A DNA stretch of 64,000 bases, taken from Peribolospora baueri (lineage: Eukaryota > Basidiomycota > Peribolosporomycetes > Peribolosporales > Peribolosporaceae). The DNA lies in NCBI GenBank assembly GCA_029717555.1, contig JAMDHS010000010.1:287379-351378 (forward strand), written 5' to 3'. Below, one piece after another: positions 45,106 through 58,029 of the stretch (its first letter is position 1; the number at the start of each line of letters is the position of its first letter). A program made the position numbers and the translations under genes. A model generated the notes under the pieces. That model saw only the letters and a program-made list of their open reading frames with translations. It searched no databases and was not told where the DNA came from.

Positions 45106-47062
45106 CTTGATCTTCCTGAAGAAGCGGTTGGTTGTGATGGACGTGGCGGTCGTGGTTCGTCGCGGAAAGATGGCGGTCGTGGTTCGTCCTGGAATGATGG
45201 TCAACTTTCTGATGACCCTTTCGTATCCTTCGATGGTTCGTCGAGGCGAGTGGGTTTGATATGAACGACGCGCGGGAAAAGAGAAGGGCAGTCAGTAGAC
45301 GAGCGGTCGTCGACGTAGGGGTAGAAGAGGTGAGGCTTGACCTTATAAGCGGAGCCTCCTGCCCCGGCCCCTCCTTTTCGCCGACCCCCTTCGCTGATCA
45401 TCCATGTCTCACTCGGCCGCGCCTGCGATGAATAAGCCGATCGGGATGACGTCGATCACTTGAACGACCAACCCTCGCGACGTTGCGACTGCTCGCGGCA
45501 TGATCGGCGCGCGTACGCCAGGTGGACGCCTTCCGAGCCACCAACGGTGAAGCGCTCTCCTGTCGTCGCTCCTCAGCAGCCTCTTCGTCGACGTCGTCGT
45601 CACCGCCGCTGCTCCCGTGAAGGACTCGGTGGAGACGAGGGAGAAGTGGCTTGGTAGAGAGAGGGCTTGGACAGCGAGTGTAGGCGCGATCGTTGGCTGG
45701 GGGCGGTCGGCCTGCAAAAAAGTGTATCGGGCAAGTGAGGAAGGAAGACGTACGAAGCTTTTGAGCACACGTCCCAGGTCCCTCTCTCTGCTCCTGCTCC
45801 CTTTGTACGGTGACAGGACGGGTGAGGAGAAACGGTGCGGGCGGGCGTCCCTTGTCATTCCACTTCCACATTCTTCGAGACGCACGTGCATGCTACATCG
45901 CCCGGCTCCAGTCCGAGGGGGTTGTACATATACAGCGACATCGCTCCAGTCAGCCCCACAAGGGGCCGCGAGCTCGTCCGTCTGGTCGGCGTTGGCGAGT
46001 CCGGATCGAAACCCGGCGTCCACCGACGTACATCCATCGCATCTCTTCTTGTCGCTCGGCGAACGTTGGCGCGAGCGCAAGCAGCGACCTCGGCCAGGCT
46101 GGCGATCGTCGAGCAGAGCTGGAGCGGACCGCTACGCCGCGACTTAGCCTGGCTTCGGGGGGGAAATGCAGAAGGGGATGGTGGAGAACGGGAGAGAGGC
46201 GAGGGCAAAGGCGACGGCGACGGCGAGGCCGGGCGAGGATGAGACGGGGTTGTGGGCACCAAGGACCACCACCCGGGGCCAGGTCGGGCTTGAGGTTGGG
46301 CTGACCATAGGGCGCTGCCGAAAAGGGAGCATTTCTTTTTCTTTTTTGCGTTAAGCACTTGGCTTGCGCGACCAGCGGTCGGACGAGCCGCGCCCTAAAT
46401 AACCGAGGTGCATTAGCCATGTCACTAGCCAGGGTCGCACGCAAGATACGGCTAGAGGGGATTATTATGCCCTTGCTTACGTCGGCGACTTGCGCCCTCC
46501 TTCCGTCCGTGTACCTTACCTTACTTGGCTTGGCTTGGCCTGGCCTGGCCTGGCCTTCCCTGGCAAGGGCGCGGCGTGAATATGAAATGACCAGCGAGGA
46601 TGGTGCAGACGAGGAATTAAATGAGCATGCTAGACCCGCGATTCTGTCTCATCCGCCCCCGGATCGAAAGACGAGTCGATTCCAACGAACCGCGAACCGC
46701 CAGCCAACCGCCAATGGCGTGCCTAGGCGGATATGCATGCACTTGCTATCCTGTACCACCTACTCTACCCCTCCGATCTGCCTCCTCCTGACGCCAGCCA
46801 ACAGGACAAGGCCCAGTGACGACGGACGGCCGACCGGACGAGACGAAACGAGACGGTCAACAGAAGACGACAAGAGATGACAGACACAAGGCAAGACAGA
46901 CGGCCGCTTATACTTAGCGCACGCCCCCGCCGCCTCCTTCCCTTCACCCATCCACTCACCTCCTCCTTCCCCGGTCCTCCTCCCTCCCGCCGCTCCCTCG
47001 CCCTCCCACCTCCCCGACCCGTCCGATCCCCCCCCGGCCGCACCCCCGCCCCGCCCGCTGCC
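45106..47062. promoter_or_regulatory. Two-kilobase divergent region between PDC and the hydrolase; no gene supported
   Basis: It contains a near-duplicate 17-base piece around 45145-45195 (GGCGGTCGTGGTTCGTC-like, twice) in the PDC 5' region, a TTGGC/CTGGC pentanucleotide tract at 46519-46560, and long C/T-rich stretches before 47063. Several minus-strand frames at 45.4-46.4 kb have isolated hydrophobic stretches, but no set of splice sites yields a recognisable protein. A long upstream region is common for highly regulated PDC genes. Confidence 0.4.
46519..46560. repeat. (TTGGC/CTGGC)n pentanucleotide tract
   Basis: About eight five-base units in a row (CTTGG then CCTGG) in the PDC/hydrolase divergent region. 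Confidence 0.8.
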
Positions 47063-49268
47063 ATGCCCTACGCGTCCTTGCCCGCCAGGCCGGAGATGGG
47101 CAGGAACAGTGGCGACGTCAGCGCGTACTACCAGACCAGCCTCCTCCTTGCCCACCGTCGCTCCCAGCACTCCAGGAGGCGTCGCCATCGCACCCGTCCT
47201 GGCGCACTCGTCCCCGTCATGCCAGACGCGCTGGCCGATCCTGCGTCCGCCACAGCGACGGCCGTCGATCCCACCACCGCCGAGCCTTCAAGCCGCGCGT
47301 GCTGCCGCGCGCTGGCGCCGCTCGACCTCTCCAAGCCGACGGTTCTGCTCGTCCAGATGGAGCTCCTCAGCGCCACCGCCACCTCCGCCCTCTCCCTCCT
47401 CCCCAGCGCCCTCGCCGACGACTTCAACTTTTTGTCCATCGAGCTTCGCGGCCACGGCAGGACGGTTTGCGTGCCCAAGGCGGGCTTTGACGTCGACGAC
47501 GCCCAGGCGGATATCCTGGACGCCTTGGCCGTCGTCGTCAAGGCCTCTTGCGACGACCACCACGACCGGAACGCCACCGTCGAATCGACAGACGAGGTCA
47601 AGCAGCTCTTGGCCCGCCTCGAGGGCAAGGTGCATTTGCTCGCCGTATCCGTCGGATGTCTCGTCGGCATGAGGATCGCCGCCGATCATCCCGAGCTCGT
47701 CGCCAGCCTCACCATCGCCGGTCCTGTAACGGAGGAAGAGGTGAGCCGGCTCGCCCGCTCCACCCCGTTCGGCTTTCCCTCTCTTCCTCGGAAGGTCGCT
47801 CCAAGGTGGAGGAGGACGAGGGGCCCCTGTTCGTGATGGATAGCTCACACGCGCTCTGGCCTGCCTGCTTGCCTAACCAGACGCCGGAGAACATGCAAGG
47901 CTTCTTAGAAGTAGCCCACCAAATACGCTCAAGGGCGCCCTCGGACGACAAACCCGTTCCACCGACGGAAAAGGTACAAGAACTGCTACGTGCGCTTGTT
48001 CAGCGCTGTTTCGGTTCCTCCTACCGTATCTCCCCGAAAGCATGGCGGAGGTTGAAGACGGAGAACGTGGACAGGCTCATGGGAAGCGTGGACGGAGACG
48101 CTGAGGCCAACTTTGATATGCTCTGCAACATGTACTGCAAGAGGGCCAAGATGGATGCGGACAGGTTGGCACGGATTAGGTGCGAGGTGCAGATCGTAGA
48201 GGGCACGTCCGAGTTGCCGTATGAGCGACCGATAGCAGAGGTGATTCCCCTCCTTCCTTCCCCCAGGCCGACGGCACCGCACCGGACCGCACCGGCGAAC
48301 GATTGACTGAAAGCCCGTTTTTTTTGTCTTCCTGTTTTTCTTTCTCTCTCCCTCTCGTCCGTCCCTCTAGTCTTTCCGACCCCTCTTCCCCAACGCGGCC
48401 GCCTTCAAGATCTATCGGATCCGAGGAGCGCCGCATGTGAGTAATGAGCGAGCTGGAGCTCTGTCGTCGGACGGGACGAACGTGTCGGTCGTCTGCGCGA
48501 GCGGAGCGCGCTCATCTCCCGTCGTCCCCATTTGCTCTTTTCATCCTCTCTCCCCCCCCCCCGTTCCGTCCACGCCAGCTTGTCAACGTCACTCATCCAG
48601 CGGAGCTCGGCGAGATCCTCGTCCCATTCGTGCACCGCCTCGCGGGCCTACTCCCCTCGGACAAGATGAGCGCCCTCTCCCTACAGGACTCCTTCGCCGT
48701 GCGGAGAGAGCGCGCCGTCTCCGAAGTGACCGCGACCGCTACCGCCGCCGCCGCCACAACTGCAGCCGGAGCCGCGTCGACCTCTGACGATAATGCCGCC
48801 ACCACCCTGGACAGTCTTTCTCGCGTCGGAAGCGCGAGCGAAAGAGCAAAACATGCGGATCAGAAATTGTACCAGCAGATCGTTTCCGGCTCTGGCAGGG
48901 TTGGCGCCGGCATGCCGACGACGCCTCTCCCTACTGTGCGATCGTTTCGTGGGGATGCGGGGGAAGGTGCGGAGGAGGAGGACGGGGAGGAGGAGGACGA
49001 CGACGAGGACAGCGAGGAAGACGACAGCTTCAGCGACGAGCGCGACGAAAAGGCCGACGACGGCGGCGCCTCCAAAGGTCAACAACATCTCGACCGACGC
49101 GCATACGAGCAGCGCGAGCGGGACAGCTATGGCCGATGCATCTCGGCGCTCGACATGAGGGCGCGCCGTGCTCTCCCTGACAGCGTCTTGATGGAGCGTG
49201 AACGCTTGCTCAAGACGCCCCTTCCGGACTTTGCCGTCGTCGTCGAGGAGGTCCACGACGGGCAGTGA
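47063..49268 (+). CDS. Alpha/beta-hydrolase-fold protein with a long acidic C-terminal tail
   Basis: Start 47063: MPYASLPARPEMGRNSGDVS. The hydrolase core shows strand beta-3 (KPTVLLVQMELLSATATSAL), ELRGHGRT, and the nucleophile elbow HLLAVSVGCLVGMRIAADHP. The usual first Gly of GxSxG is Ala (A-V-S-V-G), a tolerated variant. VASLTIAGPV follows, then after an intron ENMQGFLEVAHQIRSRAP, later EVQIVEGTSELPYERPIAES (candidate Asp/Glu strand) and RGAPHLVNVTHPAELGEILV (catalytic His region). The last exon adds about 200 residues of Ala/Thr/Ser-rich then Glu/Asp-run sequence (EEEDGEEEDDDEDSEEDD), ending EEVHDGQ. Four exons. The N-terminal 60 residues may include a cryptic intron. Substrate is unknown. 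Confidence 0.75.
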
Positions 49269-49797
49269 GGCGCGGCGAAGCGAAGCGCGGCGGCGGCGGC
49301 CCAAGCGAAGAAAGAAAAGAAGAAAGAAAAGAAAAAGACGAAGCCATGTTTTCCCCCCTTGTCCTTACCTTATCCTTCGACCCCCGACGTCGCTTACACA
49401 CGCCCGTTAGCTTTCGCGACGATACCCCCACCACATGACTATACGACCCCTCCGACCCCGCACGTATTCCTACTCTGCCAAGCTATGTAGAAAGACCCCT
49501 TCGGCTGTCATGATGATACCCCTAGTCATGTTAGTCCTTACGATTGAGACATCTCCACTTGGCCAAATCCGGTCTATCTCTCTTGAAATAGACCCCTCCC
49601 ATCCTTCTTTTCCGCTCGAGTCCTTAGTACGAAGGCACACGCTGTCGAGCAGGAAGAGCCTGCTAGAACTTTGGAACGGACATAAAGGTGAGGAGCGTGG
49701 GTTTGCAGTGCTTTTCTTCGACGGGCTGGCCGCACCGGTGAGGAAAAGGAAGCGAGAGAGCGACCAAGCACGAGCGCCAGACTATTTGCACAGAGCA
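49269..49797. other. Convergent 3' spacer
   Basis: About 530 bases between the hydrolase and THO2 stop codons, with Lys-like AAGAAAGAAAAG purine runs near 49310-49340. A plus-strand open frame crossing into THO2 is antisense and not called. Confidence 0.4.
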
Positions 49798-52700
49798 TCA
49801 ATGCCGTCCTCCCGAGCGTCCGCTCGAGCGACGACCACCACCGCCGCCATTCCGTCTCTTGTGCTCTCCTCCCCCGCCCTCCTCGCCCCGCTCTCGCTCC
49901 CTCGGTCGGTCCCTGTCTCCTTCGCGCTCCCGTCTCCTCTCTTTATCTTTCTCTTCCCTGTCCGCGTGCCCGCCTTCCTTCGGGCGAACCCGAGACGCCG
50001 CCTCCTCCGCCGGCCTGCGATCTTCCGACCGACCGCCGCCACCCTTGTCCGCACCGCTGCTGGACGTCACCGGGGCCGGAGTCGGTGTAGCAGGTGAAGC
50101 GGCTCCGCCACCGATGGCGTATTTGGCGCTGCGATTGATCTTGACTCGCTTGCTAGGCGCTTCTGCCGATGTCTGTCAGAAACGATAGAATGCGCTCGAG
50201 TGAGGACAATCCACAAGGGGGATACCAGGAAAAAAAAAACACTCACGTTGGTCTTCTCGGCCGCGCTCACCTCTTTCTCTAGACGGTCGGCCAGAGACCT
50301 CTTCCTGTTCGCGCTCTCTGGAGTTGAGGCGCTCGCCTTGGGGCCGGTAGGCGGCTCGATCGGAGCGTTAGAAGGCGCCCCGCGTCCGTGGTCTCCGTCC
50401 GCCAGGTGGGGAGCGAGTTGTCGCTCTGCCGTCCCGGCAGCAGCACGCGGCTGCGTCGGCGCACCAGTAGGGGTCTGATCAGGCCTGCGAGACGCCTCCG
50501 CCGACATACTCTCTCGAGCTGAACCTCGGTCGTCGACCCGCCGACGCTTATTCCCTCCATCGTCGGGATCACCGCGGCGACGAGCTTCCGCCATGTGACG
50601 CGGTTCGCGCGGAGCAGAGGACACGTCACCGGAAACTCGACGCGCAGCTTCACGGTCTCGCTCGCGCGGCCGTTCCTTCTCCCTCTCACGTTCCTTCTCC
50701 TTGTACCTTTCTCTCTCCCAATCCCTGTCTCGTTCTCCCCGGCCATGACGGTCGTCCCGCTCCCCTCGCCTTCCTCCTCCGTCTCTCGCCCTTTCGTCGT
50801 GACCAGATTCACGAGGCCTCTTTCCTCGCTCCCTTTCGGAACCTCGACTCCGATCATCCCGTCGAGCATCACCCTCTCTCTCCCTCGCCCTATCTCGGTC
50901 CTTCTCTTTCTCCCTGTCCCTCTCGCGCTCTCTCTCCCTGTTGCGACAACTGCCCGACTCGCGTTCCCGCTCCCGGTCGCGCTCGCGACGGCGGCCGTCT
51001 TCGCTTTCTCGCGCCCTGGAATGCGTCGAGTCGACGCTCCCATGTCGACTCGACCTTCGTGAAGGTGAGGTGGACCTAGGAGATGGGGGATGCGAACGGC
51101 CATTGGCGGAGGAGTGCTGACTTGGTGGTGCCTTTGGTGGCAACGCTCGCTCCTTTCCATCCTTTTCTCGATCCTTTTCCCGGTCGCGTTCACGTTCTCG
51201 AACCGCCTGCGCGTCTCTCGTGTTGGCTGGGGAGCTGGGCGGGTTCATGGAATCCAGCACGAGCTGACGAGCAGCTGCAGCCGAGGCCGGAATGGAGGGT
51301 TGCTTCGTGTCCACCGTCGTTGGAGCGCTTGGGCGATCTTGACCGTCGTTCGAGGTTTCCGCAGTAGAAACGTCGGGGCCAGCGTTCTCGTCGGCGCGAC
51401 GCTCGCTCCGCGGCTCTCGAGGCGGCTCTCGAGAAGCTCGCTCGGAACGGTCGTTGCGTCCGAAGGAAGGCCGCGGCGGAAGTGGAATCGTTGCCCGTAC
51501 TCCAGGAGTTGATGGTGGGGCGCTCGTGCGAGCTTGATCACCCTGCGCCGCAGCCGACGGTATATCGCCCTTCGATGCAGGAGACTCGTCAGCCTGACCA
51601 GCATCAGCCGCGGCAGAGGGCATCGACGCTGCCTTCGTGTCGGGTGAAGCGGGTGTGGCCGAGGGCGCAGAAGAACCCTTCGCGGCTGGGGCGGGTGACC
51701 CTGCCGCAACGAGCGGCTTTTGGGGGGTGCGAATCTGTAGATGACGGGAGCCGGCGCTCGATCAACAAAACACAGCAGGCGGCGAAGACGGGAAAAAAAA
51801 CAAAAAAAAAAAAAAGCACATTTACATGGCGGAAGGCATCGAATGTCGGCAGCTTCTCTTGCTTCCGCTTGAGCTTCGCCAGATAGCTAAAAAAGAAATC
51901 GGAACCGAAAAAACCGGTTTCATTGGTATACGACGCGCCTAGGCACCAGGTGACCTGTCTGTTCGGACTGCTGACGGTGACCGTCATGCAACCTTCTCTC
52001 ACGCAACTCACCCTGTGGCCATAATCTTCAGATCCTCGCGCTTTTCCTCTGTTGAGAGCCTCTGAACGGACGCGATGAGCCTCTCGCCGATCTGATCGAT
52101 GGCGGGGAAGAAAGGTTCAATGCGGTTGAGGGCGACAATGGCGTTACGGATGTGCATGTGCTCTCGTGAGTCGAGGCAGCCGAGAAAGCCCTGAATAGGA
52201 CAAGAACGCAGCCGTGCCAAAGTTAGATCTAGTCTGCTCAGCGTTCCCGTCGAGATGAGATCCTATCACTCACCGCGAGCATCATCCTGTGCCACTTAGC
52301 CAAGATACCCGGGAACTGCTCCCACGTAACCATGGCATTAGTCGGCGGAGCCCACTTCGCCCGAAAGCCAGGCAAATTTTTGCCGATGGCCTCTCGCTGG
52401 AACACCTCCTCCTTGGCGTGCCAGGCATGCAAATCGGCCAGGAGGTCGTGCAGGAAACGAGCTGGAAAAGAAGAAGGGCCAGACGAGATGAACGATTGGC
52501 GCTTGTTTTTTCGGTAATCGAGAAGAACTACAACACAGGATCGGGTACGCACCGTAATTGGAAGCCTCCTTCTCCGTACAGGAGAACAAGATGGACCCGA
52601 TTTGCTCTCCAAAGATCTGCAAAATTATCATCAGCGGACGTCAGTACCACAGCTTGCATCCATCTCCGACCCGTCTTCGCTTCGACCGCCTTCGCGGACG

Positions 52701-55700
52701 CGGCACCTACCGTATCGTAAAACTTGAGGCTGCTAAAGTTGGCCGTACCGATCGAGTGCATCGTCTTGATAAACTTTGCCGAGAACATGGCGTCCAAGGG
52801 CGAGAGCATAGCGCGAGGCTGGACGCAGTACTGGACCACATTCTTGACGATTTCGCCCCGGTTCGCGCTCCCTTCTGCTGAGTGGTGTGGCGTGTTCCGA
52901 CGGAACGGAGGCGGGTGAGAAAACAAACTGCTCGATCTACTACACCGCGGCGAAATTAGGTACGTACTAGAGAACCAGTGCTCCTTCTCAACGTTGAGCC
53001 TCCTCCTCGTCGCCTCATAGCCGAGCGTCTGTCCCTTGAGCTCGTCATTGAGCGTCTTTATAGTGCTCAAGAGCTTCTCGCGAGCCGTCTTCTTTGACGG
53101 GTCAGAGCCATACTCTGCGTCCAGCTGTCTCACCAGGCGGGACAGACGGTCGCTCTCCTTCCGGTACCGCTCCATAGGCACCGATATGTCGTAGAGGCTC
53201 AGTTGCCAAAAGGTGACAAAGAAGGCCGAGCCAACCGACTGTCGGACCGACTCGGGCAAGATCTCGTCCGCCATGTCGATCACATCCGCCAGACCAGAGT
53301 GCCAAACGGGCTTAGCCTTGCGTGCCGCGCCGGCCGAGTCGTCCAAAACGGATTGAAAGTTCGCGTGAGCAAGAACATAAGATCGGGGTAGGATGATGAT
53401 CAAGACCGAGGCTCGTCGCACTGCAACTCACCTCCACCGCTGCCTCCACTGGAGGAACAGGAGACGCAGACTTCCCCTCAGCGCCCTCTTCCTTCACCGC
53501 AGGAGAAGCGCGGACCTGTTCGGCGGCGTCGGTGTCGCCTTCCTTAGCCTCGGTGGCAGCGACGTCCTTCATCTCGGCCTCTTGATCCTGCTTGTCTGTC
53601 CCTTGTGCCTCGTCTCCCTCCTTCTTGGGCTTCGGCTCCGCAGCGACATTGTCATGCCCCTCGGTCTTCACTGCCACTGTCGCTCCCTCGACTTCCATTT
53701 TATCGGCCTCCGTCTCAGCCTCCGCCTCCGCCTCCGCCTTGCCCTCCCCACCTTCCTTCTTTTCCTTCTCCTGCTGCTGCTTGCTCGCCTTCAAAGACTC
53801 TTTCAATCTCTTCTCCGCCGCCTCAGCCTCCGCTGCCGCCCTGACCTTGGCAGCCATCTCCGACGTCTACAAAAAGGCGAGTGGACCAGAGCGACCGGAA
53901 GGGACAAAGACAAGGCGAAGTAGGGCTGGTCAGATCCAGGTCCGACGAAAAACAGGAAACAGAAAAATGGCGCCCCGGCGACGCGGACATACCTTCATGG
54001 CGTGTACGAGCTTGGGCCGATTGATGTGAAAAGCGATGCTAGGTTCGATGCCGAAACGGAGACAGAGGTCGCGGATGGAGGGCGTCAGGGAGGCGTAGGC
54101 GCCTGGCTCGAGGAAGGAGGTCAGAAAATCAACGTATTGGAACAGAACGGCCTGGCACTGCAGATACACAGAGGGGTTCAAGACTCAGAAGGCGTGAGTG
54201 GACGTGTGATACGTAATACCCAATCTGAAAGGAAGCGATCGCGGGCGCGTGGGACGAACAGATGGACTCACGGAATCAAACAAGTTGCCAAGGTACTTCA
54301 AGTGGGCCTCCGGCTCGGGAACCAAGTGCACGCAAGCCTGCCTCTGTTGAGCGACGAGGACGAGAAGGGGAATGGCGAGACGGCTCTCGTCCAACGCTCT
54401 CAGCAACCTCATCCCTGCCCTCCTCAATGCCGGCTTCTTGTCCGCCGCAGCGCTAGAGCTCATTAAGGCCTCTTGACGGAGACTCTTGCCTCCGGCGAGG
54501 GCGGCTATATCGTCGTCAGACAAGTCGGAGATGGATTCGATACCGGTCATCTTGAGAATGAGCTCGCGGATGATGATCAGGTCCTTCGAGTTGTTCGTCT
54601 TGAGTTGGTTCACGACGTACTCCAGAACAGTGGATGGGTCCATCATCGCGTATCGGCGGAAGACCGTACCGGTGAAGCCGGCCAGGCCTATGAGGGAAGA
54701 GCGAAGAGACACGAATGAGCTCCTGTCGCTTGACCGGTGAACGGCCAAACGGTGGGACAGGGGATAGATCAGCAAAACTCACTCTGCAGCCACTGCGATA
54801 GATTGGTGCCGTCCTGCTTCGTCCTGTCCTTCTCCGGGTTGCTCAGCCCCTCGATGACGGCAAACGTCAAGACGTCATATCCAAACTGAGTCAAGTACTT
54901 GGCCGTATCGACGACGGGGGCGACCAGATTCTCGTACGCCTGCACCTGGTTGAGAGCGATGGAGAAGAGGACGAGCGGGTTGGAGTGGCTGACTTTTGCC
55001 AGCGTCCTCCCGAATTGCTTTACGTTGTCCTTGCTAATCCTCCTCAGAATCGACTTGGCCTCCTTCTCTGTCTCGACGGACCTGACGCGCAGCTCCGGAT
55101 GCTTCTTGTACAACGAGTATTTCCACTCCCCATAGAGAGAGTAGCGAACCTGGTAAGGCAGAAAGCGGATAAAGTTCCAGACCTCGTTCACGAGCCCCGG
55201 GTTGGCTTGGAGGAGGGAGAGAGCGGGTAGGATGTGAAGCCGGATAACCTGGAGCCATTCGGAGCGCACCCGCTCTTCCTCCGGCGTCTGCAGATATCGT
55301 CGCACGACGATGAAGGAGGGAGCGAGAGCGAGTGAGCCAAACCGAAATCGACTCTCGACGCGGTCAAGAACACTATTTCGTTCGAGCCCAATGTGCGGAG
55401 AACTCACGCCCTGTTTGACCTTGACGAGGTGAGCCCTGCCGATTCTGCAAAGTTTCGTCATGAAGCGAACGTCGCGGTACATGTGCACGCCCAACACCTT
55501 GAGGAGAGGTTTGACGACTTCGAGCACACCTCTGCCGGCGGAGACGGTCGGGAGGCCGACTCTCCAGCGCGGGTAGAAGAAGAGGTACTCTGCCGAGATG
55601 GTGCTTGACGGCTCGGGTGCCTTGAGGGTGAGGGTGGGCGTCGGAGAAGGGTAAGCGACGAGACCCTGTGCGGTGGGAGAGTAGCGTTGGCGCGGTGACC

Positions 55701-58029
55701 CAAGCGCAGGGTTATTGAGGCGCGGGGAGCGAGAGGCGAGAGAAATGGACTGGTACACCGGCTCGATGGTCACGTTGAGCAGGCGGAGGAAGAGGTCGGC
55801 GATTTCAGGATAGAGGCCGCACAGGAATGGATACTGGCCGAGCACGAAGAGAGCATGTCGGAGGTCGCCGACGGCCAGAAGCGCTTTCAAAAGGCCGACC
55901 TTCTGGTTCGGAGGCTCCTTGGCCGGTGTCGCCGTCCCAGCCGCCTTCGGATCTGAGCTCACAGCGCCGTCCTCCTCCTCCAGTAGAGGAGCGGCCATAG
56001 ACAAGGCATTGCTTCTGGCGGCCATGGCCTTGTCGGCCAGTGCGTCTTTGTATTTGCCCTGCAGCTTGACCATGTCTTCGTCGGACGGAGACAGCTACCA
56101 CGCGACAAGCATCGACAAAACCGGGATGAGAAGGCGGAAATCGAATGAAAAGAGAGTTAGCGTGCATAAGACAGCAAGAGCCCGACCGTTCCGAGAAGAT
56201 TCAGGCGAAAGTAGGAAACACTCGCTCACATGTGGATACAGATCTACCATCCTCACAAACCCCTCTCGGATGAGCAAAGCGGCAAGCAAGTAAAGCTGCT
56301 CCGGCACATCCTCCGCGACCTCAGGGCTTTGATAATAGGCCATCTTGAAGCCCAGGGTTTGGCCGCAGACCGAATCACCCACGTCATAGGAGAGTGAGAG
56401 GCTCTCGTCGTCGATCACGTGATGAGGTGCAGCTGTCTTTCCTTTGTCCGCGTCGTCAGCCTCCATCGCATCCGAGCGGGCTAGGCGGGCCCGGCCCCAA
56501 GGAGAGACGGTAAGGAGGTCAAGGAAGAAAGGGTAGTGGAAAAGGTTGCAGGAGAAAACGTTCAGGATGACGTCCAAAACTCGGTTGGGATCGAGGTCGA
56601 AGTAGCCTGAAGAAGAGGTGAAGACGGAGGGTCGTGATTCGTAACTGGCGCTCGTTGCCGTTCATCCTCGCATTTCAGGCTTTGGTGTCGCCGCCGAGGT
56701 GCGAAGGTGGAACCAGAGGCGAAAGGCAAGACATACCGATGAGACTGCTGATGTTGTTCATCACACCCTTCGCCCGCATCATCCTCTCCTCAGCTGATTC
56801 TTGCTCCCTCACACCACTCCTTGGAGGGCTTTCGGCCTCAGCGAGGCCGGCGCCCGAGGTCGTAGTCGCGGATGAAGTCGAAGACGCCGATGAGAAGGCC
56901 AACAGGGGTGGTCCCATGTTGGTGACAAGCTCGGTGGCGAGCTTGGAGAAACCCTCAGACTCTTCTCGGAGGAGGTTAAACTTTCGCTGCTTGTACCTGT
57001 GAAGACAGAGGTGGTACAGCCAGTTGAGCGGAAAGGAGCGGACGTGGACCAAGAGACAGCTCTTCTGGTGCTGACATGAACCTGCCGGCGGTAGTCAATG
57101 AGCGGCACTCACAGCATCGAGGTGTTGATCTGCACGGTCCTGCGGTTGAAGGCGGTCTCATCGGCGATGAGGCCGACGGACCTGAGCAAAGACACCTCCA
57201 GTCGCTCCCGTGCTCGCATCTCTGAGACGATCTCCTTGGACTGTGCGCACGGACGAGAGACAAAGCAAGACCGATATCAAGATGAGTCCGCTGACGGAAC
57301 TATGACCGCCATTCGAACCACGAAGTCTTTGGCACTTACCATCAATTCTTTCACAAGACCGACCAGAACGTTCCTCTGATCGGCGGACTTGCTCTTCGCC
57401 AGCTCCTTCTGCTCCTCAGACTTGCCCTCGCCGGTCGCCATGGCAAGTCCATTCTCCACGTCCGAATCGACGGTCCATACGGTGTCCAGCACAGCATCCT
57501 CGACTAGCCTCCGCGCGGACCCATCCTGAGAGGTTGAAGTGGAGGGAGCATCAGCATTTGCGTCGAGAGAGCATTGGATGAGGTCGCGGAGCAGGTTGGC
57601 GAGCGTTGAGGAGGAGAGACGGGAGCGGAAGACGACAGAGGCGAAGAGGGTGTGGAGGACAGAAAAAAAGGTGCCTGGGAGTAGGGTGGAGGATGAAACG
57701 GCGTCGGAGAGAGTCGATGCGAGGACTTGCAACCTGCCGGGCGGATGCGAGAAGGGAGCATAGAGCATAGACGGCAGACGGGGGGTCGATCATGCGACAG
57801 TGTGAGCGGCGAGTGAGTCGCATCTATCCGTCTATCCGTCCGTCCGTCTGTCCATCCATCCGTCCGTATGTCCATCCACTCCTGATTTCACCCTGCTTGT
57901 CTGCAGAACATACAGGAGGACGAGAAGACTTACACTTGACTGCTTCCCCCAGCATCCCACTTGTCCACACACTCGTCGACCAAGCTGCTGGCTTCCTTCA
58001 TCGTCCGTGGCACCTCGTCTTCTTCCATG
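49798..58029 (-). CDS. THO2: THO2, large subunit of the THO/TREX complex
   Basis: Couples transcription elongation to mRNA export and prevents R-loops; nuclear. Start 58029: MEEDEVPRTMKEASSLVDEC. Family landmarks in order: FASVVFRSRLSSSTLANLLR, NTSMLYKQRKFNLLREESEG, DVILNVFSCNLFHYPFFLDL, ALLAVGDLRHALFVLGQYPF, YLFFYPRWRVGLPTV, HMYRDVRFMTKLCRIGRAHL, EVWNFIRFLPYQVRYSLYGE, SLYKKHPELRVRSVETEKEA, SHSNPLVLFSIALNQVQAYE, FGYDVLTFAVIEGLSNPEKD, TVLEYVVNQLKTNNSKDLII, VYLQCQAVLFQYVDFLTSF, a Lys/Glu-rich insert of about 170 residues (53.3-53.86 kb), then FFVTFWQLSLYDISVPMERY, SSLKFYDTVG, PGFRAKWAPPTNAMVTWEQF and a very long RE/RD/RS-type tail ending GGRH. About 20 exons. The last intron precedes TSAEAPSKRVKINRSAKYA. 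Spliced length is roughly 2,200 residues, long for the family because of the insert and tail. Confidence 0.93.

Noticed and set aside
45398-46444. Minus-strand frames at 45.4-46.4 kb with isolated hydrophobic stretches
   Set aside because: Three frames alternate in plausibility, but no consensus splice set yields a coherent or recognisable protein.
49435-50097. 220-codon plus-strand frame
   Set aside because: Its right half is antisense to the THO2 tail; the left half lies in the convergent 3' spacer and has no homology.
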